Source: JADGHQ01 sp045805385 (lineage in GTDB: Bacteria > Actinomycetota > Thermoleophilia > Solirubrobacterales > Thermoleophilaceae). Taken from it: a stretch of DNA of 18,833 bases. The DNA is taken from assembly GCA_045805385.1 (NCBI GenBank), contig JBJMLG010000215.1:1-18833 (forward strand), written 5' to 3'. Positions 14,569 to 18,833 of this stretch are shown piece by piece; position 1 is the stretch's first letter, and each line of letters starts with the position of its first letter. A program made the translations under genes and the position numbers. The notes under the pieces were generated by a model. That model had not been told where the DNA came from. It was given only the letters and a program-made list of their open reading frames with translations, and made no database searches.

Positions 14569-15204
14569 CTAAGGAGCGGCCACCGCGCCCGGCGTGGCAG
14601 GTGTCGCTCTCGGCGCCTCCTCCTCCACCGGCGGCAGATCGCGCAGCGATCGGATCTGGAATGCCCGCACGATGTCGGTGACGCCCTGCATGAGCGCCCA
14701 GATGCCGGCGAAGATCAGCAGGGTGTACGCCTTCGTGATGAAGAACTGCCCGCTGGTCCAGAACGCCAGGATCACCATCAGGATCCCGGCGATCAGCGTG
14801 AGCCACCACACCGGGTTGTAGTCCCTCTCAACGAAGGCCTCGATCAGCCAGAAGGTCCCCACGAGCAGGAACAGGTAGCCGAGGATGTCGGCCACGCCGA
14901 CGAAGGTGTTCTTCGGACGGATCAGCGAGATCACACCGGCCGCTATGAACAGCACGCCCATCGCGTAGAAGAACCACCTCCAGCCCGACTGCATGAGGGC
15001 TCCGACGAGGAACTGCTGGAACGCGGTGATGATGAACATGATCCCGATCAGCACGCCGACGGTGGTGATCGACGCCTGATCGAACTGCAGTACCGCCAGC
15101 GACACGATCACCCAGAAGATGCCGGCCACGAGCCAGATCCACCAGAACTTCGACATCGCACGCAATGCTCCGGTCATCGGAGTTGCGGCCGCGGGAACGC
15201 TCAT
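14569..15204 (-). CDS. HdeD-like (DUF308) membrane protein
   Basis: The 211-residue product resembles the HdeD/DUF308 family, whose Escherichia coli namesake is linked to acid resistance. Six hydrophobic segments lie at about 21-40, 47-68, 74-94, 101-122, 129-150 and 158-178, followed by an acidic, proline- and alanine-rich cytoplasmic-type tail. I chose the ATG at 15204 because AGGAG lies 6-7 nt before it on the minus strand. The frame is open up to 15267, but that extension is polar and covers the operator-like dyads upstream. Its function in this organism is unknown; stress or envelope maintenance is a family-based guess. Confidence 0.85.
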   Translation of the reverse strand: MSVPAAATPMTGALRAMSKFWWIWLVAGIFWVIVSLAVLQFDQASITTVGVLIGIMFIITAFQQFLVGALMQSGWRWFFYAMGVLFIAAGVISLIRPKNTFVGVADILGYLFLLVGTFWLIEAFVERDYNPVWWLTLIAGILMVILAFWTSGQFFITKAYTLLIFAGIWALMQGVTDIVRAFQIRSLRDLPPVEEEAPRATPATPGAVAAP

Positions 15205-15263
15205 TCGAGTCTCCTCTCGGGTTCTTGCGTTCACATCGTCGCCCGGCGACGCGTGGCCGTTCA

Positions 15264-15280
15264 TCACCCGGTTCGGGTGA
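15264..15280. promoter_or_regulatory. Operator-like dyad, copy 1
   Basis: TCACCC and GGGTGA flank the 5-bp spacer GGTTC. The palindrome extends to ATCACCCG-gtt-CGGGTGAT (15263-15281), 8 bp on each side. It lies in the 139-bp divergent gap between the HdeD-like gene and the gene at 15344. A dimeric repressor or activator is implied; none is recognisable nearby. Confidence 0.5.
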
Positions 15281-15289
15281 TCGACGCGG

Positions 15290-15306
15290 TCATCCGATTT
15301 GGGTGA
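15290..15306. promoter_or_regulatory. Operator-like dyad, copy 2
   Basis: TCATCC and GGGTGA flank the 5-bp spacer GATTT. It has the same architecture and right half-site as copy 1, with one mismatch in the left half. The centres of the two dyads are 26 bp apart, which fits two protein dimers bound side by side. Confidence 0.45.
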
Positions 15307-15343
15307 CGCAGGCCGGCGAGTTGTCGTCGATGCTCAATAAGCC

Positions 15344-16027
15344 GTGGACACGGCACACCAATCGCGCGACGTGATCCTCGGGCTGGCCGTGGCCGGCTCC
15401 CGTGCTGGACTGGCTGCAGCGCGGGCCGCTCTATTACCAGCCCGGATCCTCGCGCGCACCCCGGCCATGGACGGCGCGCTGAACCGGGTTGCGGCGCAGG
15501 GAAAGCGCACGCGGGACGAGGCGAGGCGGCTTGCGGAGGCCACGGCGCAAGACGTGCTCGCTTCACCGGAGCTGGGCAGGATGGTCGACCAGGCCCTCGC
15601 AGGGCGGCTCACCGACTCGATCGCCGGCTCACTCGCGGAGCACCGCGTGATCGAGCGGATCGCGGCGCAGATGGCGGCCTCCGGCGAGCTCGAGCGCGCG
15701 CTGACCGCCGCGCTCGAGCACGAGATCACCCAGCAGCTGGTGGACGAGATCCTCGCGAGCCCCGGCTTCGAGCGGCTGCTCGTTCAGGTGATCGACAGCA
15801 GGGTGCTCTTGGAGATCACCGACCGCGTGCTGCTAAGCGCGGAGATGCAGCGCATGCTCGACCACCTCGTCTCGAGCCCCGAGGTGCGCCGCGCGCTCGC
15901 CGAGCAGACCCAGGGCATGGCCGAGGAGATGGCCGCGGGCGTGCGGCGCCGAACAGGCACGATCGACGACTTGGCCGAGCGCACGGTTCGTGGCTGGCTG
16001 CGGCGCCCGCGCACAGGTGTGCAGTGA
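15344..16027 (+). CDS. Hypothetical alpha-helical repeat-like protein
   Basis: I do not recognise the family. The 227-residue product is nearly all amphipathic helix and has a degenerate repeat around a leucine-serine-proline turn: VLASPELGRMVDQAL (71-85), ILASPGFERLLVQVI (136-150), VLLSAEMQRMLDHL (162-175) and VSSPEVRRAL (176-185). A related stretch lies at 102-123. A mildly hydrophobic N-terminus (10-37) may associate with the membrane. The GTG at 15344 is the first start and lacks a Shine-Dalgarno sequence. The stop overlaps the RDD gene start as GTGA, so the two are probably translated together. Base composition matches its neighbours. Confidence 0.78.
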   Translation: MDTAHQSRDVILGLAVAGSRAGLAAARAALLPARILARTPAMDGALNRVAAQGKRTRDEARRLAEATAQDVLASPELGRMVDQALAGRLTDSIAGSLAEHRVIERIAAQMAASGELERALTAALEHEITQQLVDEILASPGFERLLVQVIDSRVLLEITDRVLLSAEMQRMLDHLVSSPEVRRALAEQTQGMAEEMAAGVRRRTGTIDDLAERTVRGWLRRPRTGVQ

Positions 16028-16521
16028 ACGCCCGCCGCGTGCCCTACGCCGGCATCGCCACTCGCGCCGTGGGGCTCGCCCTCGATGTGCTGTTCGCCGA
16101 TCTGCTGGTGCTCGTGACGGCCGGCGTTCTCGCGCTCGTCGGGTCGCTGGTGGGGCTCGAGCTGAGCAACGGGCTCAAGGTGGCGGCCGCCGGTGGCTGG
16201 GTCCTGATCGTGGCGGCGTACTTCGTGTTCTTCTGGGCGGCGACAGGGCAGACGCCCGGCATGCGCCTCATGCGCCTGCGGGTGGCGGGCGCCGACGGCC
16301 GCCCGCCACGGGTCGGCCGCTCGATCCTGCGCGTGATCGGCCTCGGCCTGTCGATAATCCCGCTGTTCGCCGGCTTTCTGCCGGTGCTCGTGGACGATCG
16401 CCGCCGCGGGCTGCTCGACTTCCTTGCGGACACCGTGGTGGTGTACGCGGACGAGCCGTTTCCCGAGCTCGAGCGCGCCGGGGTGGCCGTCGTAGGTGAG
16501 CCGCTCGTACCGCCTATCTGA
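16024..16521 (+). CDS. RDD family membrane protein
   Basis: The 165-residue product has the layout of the RDD family, small membrane proteins of mostly unknown role (some are linked to ion tolerance). R14 and D21 lie in TRAVGLALDVLFADLL. Helices run at about 17-42, 52-72 and 105-122. The family segment TGQTPGMRLMRLRVAGADG lies at 74-92 and DDRRRGLLDFLADTVVV at 124-140. The GTG start at 16024 overlaps the preceding stop. The protein probably functions with the helical protein upstream. Confidence 0.9.
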   Translation: MNARRVPYAGIATRAVGLALDVLFADLLVLVTAGVLALVGSLVGLELSNGLKVAAAGGWVLIVAAYFVFFWAATGQTPGMRLMRLRVAGADGRPPRVGRSILRVIGLGLSIIPLFAGFLPVLVDDRRRGLLDFLADTVVVYADEPFPELERAGVAVVGEPLVPPI

Positions 16522-16543
16522 GCCCGGCCACTAGCCTGCTCGC

Positions 16544-16795
16544 ATGGACCAGGTGGTTCAGGTGATCGGCGCTCTGCTCATCCTCGTGGCGTTCGCTGCC
16601 ACGCAGTTCGGCGCGATGTCGCCGAGGTCGCGCACCTACCTCGTGCTGAACCTTGTCGGCTCCATAGTGCTTGCGGTGCTGGCGGTGTACGAGGAGCAGT
16701 GGGGCTTCGTACTGCTCGAGACCGTGTGGGCAGTCGTGTCGGCGTGGAGCCTGTTCCAGGTGCTCCGCGGGCGCTCGCCCGCCGGCGCTCACTGA
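16544..16795 (+). CDS. Small membrane protein, CBU_0592-like
   Basis: The 83-residue product has two or three hydrophobic segments (about 5-25, 32-48, 55-75) and resembles the CBU_0592 small membrane protein family, whose function is not known. The conserved-looking middle is RTYLVLNLVGSIVLAVLAVYEEQWGFVLLETVWA. The ATG at 16544 lies 22 bp after the RDD stop, so it probably belongs to the same operon. It ends 1 bp before the stop of the convergent patatin fusion. Confidence 0.82.
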   Translation: MDQVVQVIGALLILVAFAATQFGAMSPRSRTYLVLNLVGSIVLAVLAVYEEQWGFVLLETVWAVVSAWSLFQVLRGRSPAGAH

Positions 16796-16796
16796 G

Positions 16797-18833
16797 TCAG
16801 GCGAAGATGGCGGCCGGCGCGCGCTCGAGTGCGTCGACGGCGGCGCGACGCCCGGCTTCCACGGCACGGTCCATCTGGTGCCACTCGAGCAGTCCCACAC
16901 CGTCGTTCTCGGGCGTGATCACGAGATCCGCGTGCTCGCGTGCGGCCTCGGCGGTGTCGACGCTTCCCAGCAGCAGCGACCGCATCACCGTCTCCATCAG
17001 GCCCGGCAGCACGTCGTCGGCGTCGTCGGCTCGCGCGCGGCGCACGCGGCCGTTGCCGTTGTGCGCGGCCCCGTCGGAGTCCTCCCGCAGGTAGGCCCAC
17101 GGATCGAAGCGCTGGGTCACGTCGGCGGCGACCACGGGCCCTTCACCCGCCGCGGCCATGACGTCCACCGGGAGATTGTTCAGCACGCCTCCGTCCACGA
17201 GCATGCGTTCTCCGTCCACGAGTGGGGGCAGCATGCCGGGCAGGCATACCGTGGCGATGACCGCGCGCGAGCTCGAGCCGCGCCGGTGAACCACCAGCTC
17301 GCCGCTCACGATGTCGCTCGAGACGGCGAAGAAGTCACGCGGCATCTGCTCGATCGGCACGTCGAAGCTGCGCACGATCCCGGAGCGGAGGCGCTCGCCG
17401 CGCACGAGCGAGTGGCGCGGCATGCGGTAGTCGCCGAGTGGGTTGGTCCGCACGAACTCCTCGTAGATGCGCGCGTCCACCTCCTCGAAGCTCATGCCCT
17501 GGGCGAACATCCCGCCGATCAGCGCACCCATGCTCACGCCGCCGATGCGGTCGATGTGTATGCCCGCGTCGAGCAGCTCCTTCATCACTCCGAGATGGGC
17601 GAAGCCCCTCGCGCCGCCGCCCGAGAGCACCACTCCGACCGAGCGGCCGGCGATGCGCCGTGCTGCCGCCTGCGCCGAGGCCAAGCTGTCGCCGGGTCGC
17701 ACCAGGTGGCGAGCCTTCGCCGCCAGCGCGTCGATCCAGTCGCCGATGCCCTCCCCGGTCACGTCCGCGTAGACGAGATCGCAACCGGCGAAGCGCTCGT
17801 CCGCTGCCGCCCACGCGGGAACGCCGCCCCGCGTGGTCACGGCGACCACGCGATCGGCGTGCCGCAGGCAGAAGTCGCTCCACGGGTCGGCGTCGGCGGG
17901 CGCCCGCGCCATCAGCACGAGGTGGTTGTAGTCGCGCTCGTAGCGTTCGAGCAGTCCGGTGAGCATCCCCTGCGACTCGTCGCCGGACGGCCCGTCGAGG
18001 CGCACCGCGGTGCCGTCGTGCACGAGCTCCGCGAGCAGGGCGTCACACACCTCGCCGACCGGCGCCCCGGCCGACAGCGGCACGAGCGCAAGCGTCTGTG
18101 CGGGCGGAGGGGGCGGCGGCTCGAGTGCCCGGCTCTTCTGGAGGAGGCCGCCCATGAAGCCGAGGAGAGCCTTCGCGAATGCGGGGTCCTCGCTCACGAG
18201 TGCTTCGAAATCGCTGCGCCGCAGGGACAGCAGCTCGGTGTCGCGGCGCGCGCGCACGGACGCGGAGCGCGTCGTGTCCGCCAGAAGCGCGAGCTCGCCG
18301 ACCACCGATCCCGGCCCGAGGATGCGTAGGAGGTTCTCGTCGTCGCCGTCCACCGCGATCGCCTCGAGCCGGCCGGCCACCACGACGTAGAGGCCGTCCG
18401 CCTCCTCGCCCTGCCTGAACAGCCACTCGCTCGCCCGCACGCGAACTGAGTGGGCGCTCGCAGCCAGACGCTCGCGCGTCGCGTCGCTCAGCGAGGAGAA
18501 GAGCGGCACCGTCGCGATTGCCTCCGCCGCGCTGCGCTGCCCGATCGGAGGGGCCGCCTCCGCCGCCGCCACGCCGGGCACGCGCGGTGCCACTGCCGGT
18601 ATGCGCGCCCCGGCACCCTTCCGGTCGGCCAGCAGCGGCTGGTCCTCTTCGGGCCTCCTGATCGGCCCGATGAACGGCGCGAGCACGGCCACGAAGAGGA
18701 AGCAGCCCGCCGCGAAGCGCCAGCCGTTGTCGAACGCGTTCGCGGCCTCGAGCGGCGACGGCGTGCCGATGATCGCCACGAGGATCGCGACACCGAGCAC
18801 CGCGCCGAGCTGGCGCGAGATCGAGTTGAGCCC
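16797..18833 (-). CDS. MFS transporter tail - cyclic-nucleotide-binding - NTE/patatin phospholipase fusion (N-terminus off right edge)
   Basis: 678 residues are visible. A GTG at 18800 could be read as a start, but the frame stays open to the window edge. Those codons (LNSISRQLGAVLGVAILVAI and the following FDNGWRFAAGCFLFVAVLAP) read as the last two helices of an EmrB/QacA-type MFS transporter. Counting from the edge, a cNMP-binding domain lies at about 110-228, with a phosphate-binding cassette GELALLADTTRSASV including E180 and R189. A proline run follows (239-244). An NTE-type middle region is at 246-360 and a patatin domain at about 395-600: GGGARG oxyanion motif (405-410), G-V-S434-M-G nucleophile and D547-G-G dyad acid. 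The patatin catalytic residues are complete. It would hydrolyse phospholipid or lysophospholipid ester bonds at the membrane, perhaps under cyclic nucleotide control. Confidence 0.9.
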   Translation of the reverse strand, partial: GLNSISRQLGAVLGVAILVAIIGTPSPLEAANAFDNGWRFAAGCFLFVAVLAPFIGPIRRPEEDQPLLADRKGAGARIPAVAPRVPGVAAAEAAPPIGQRSAAEAIATVPLFSSLSDATRERLAASAHSVRVRASEWLFRQGEEADGLYVVVAGRLEAIAVDGDDENLLRILGPGSVVGELALLADTTRSASVRARRDTELLSLRRSDFEALVSEDPAFAKALLGFMGGLLQKSRALEPPPPPPAQTLALVPLSAGAPVGEVCDALLAELVHDGTAVRLDGPSGDESQGMLTGLLERYERDYNHLVLMARAPADADPWSDFCLRHADRVVAVTTRGGVPAWAAADERFAGCDLVYADVTGEGIGDWIDALAAKARHLVRPGDSLASAQAAARRIAGRSVGVVLSGGGARGFAHLGVMKELLDAGIHIDRIGGVSMGALIGGMFAQGMSFEEVDARIYEEFVRTNPLGDYRMPRHSLVRGERLRSGIVRSFDVPIEQMPRDFFAVSSDIVSGELVVHRRGSSSRAVIATVCLPGMLPPLVDGERMLVDGGVLNNLPVDVMAAAGEGPVVAADVTQRFDPWAYLREDSDGAAHNGNGRVRRARADDADDVLPGLMETVMRSLLLGSVDTAEAAREHADLVITPENDGVGLLEWHQMDRAVEAGRRAAVDALERAPAAIFA

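Noticed and set aside
15205..15267. N-terminal extension of the HdeD-like protein to an ATG at 15267
   Set aside because: The ATG at 15204 has a strong AGGAG at good spacing, and the extension covers operator-like sequence and is polar.
16671..18329. 552-codon plus-strand ORF opposite the patatin fusion
   Set aside because: Antisense shadow of a gene with intact catalytic motifs; no domain can be seen in its translation.
1..18833. CRISPR arrays, insertion sequences, defence systems
   Set aside because: I saw no regularly spaced direct repeats, transposase, integrase, nuclease or toxin-antitoxin genes on either strand.

Overview
The window is very GC-rich, densely packed chromosomal DNA with mostly G/C third codon positions, frequent GTG and TTG starts, and coupled overlapping genes. 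Gene content (split nuoA-B-C-D, actinobacterial-type FtsX/MacB transporter, an RsbW-like ATPase, an NTE/patatin protein joined to an MFS-type segment) suggests an actinobacterium, perhaps of the Thermoleophilia (Solirubrobacterales-like). That placement is inference; no rRNA or other decisive marker is present.

Layout. 1-2539 (minus): start of a complex I operon, nuoA-nuoB-nuoC-nuoD, with nuoD cut by the left edge and every junction overlapping by 4-8 bp. 2573-3034 (plus): divergent four-helix membrane protein sharing a 33-bp gap with nuoA. 3285-6637 (plus): ABC ATPase and two-module FtsX-like permease, overlapping ATGA. 6647-7129 (minus): flavin reductase-like protein. 7166-7585 (plus): RsbW-like anti-sigma/serine kinase ATPase. 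7752-8204 (plus): exported c-type cytochrome, followed 7 bp later by serS (8212-9462). 9562-10122 (plus): secreted metzincin-like protease, convergent with and overlapping an alpha/beta-hydrolase lipase (10103-11365, minus). 11443-12210 (plus): UlaG-like metallo-beta-lactamase-fold hydrolase. 12264-14351 (plus): four-helix membrane domain fused to an alkaline-phosphatase-superfamily domain. 14369-14458: tRNA-Ser(UGA), followed by an apparent coding remnant and a hairpin. 14569-15204 (minus): HdeD-like membrane protein. 15344-16795 (plus): helical protein, RDD protein and CBU_0592-like small membrane protein. 16797-18833 (minus): large protein cut by the right edge, with the tail of an MFS transporter, a cyclic-nucleotide-binding domain, an NTE-type middle region and a patatin phospholipase domain.

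The genes form several small, mostly unrelated units: respiration (nuo, cytochrome c), translation (serS, tRNA-Ser) and many envelope or lipid-related functions (FtsX-type ABC system, lipase, phosphatase fusion, HdeD, RDD, patatin). No CRISPR array, insertion sequence, prophage or obvious defence island is visible. The points most worth a second look are the MFS-cNMP-patatin fusion, twin 17-bp operator-like dyads at 15264-15306, a single symmetric TTATAA element between nuoA and its divergent neighbour, repeated -10-like elements a few bases before start codons lacking Shine-Dalgarno sequences, and the coding remnant directly behind the tRNA. No gap exceeds 300 bases; the largest is 3035-3284, holding only a weak promoter candidate and the ABC gene ribosome binding site.
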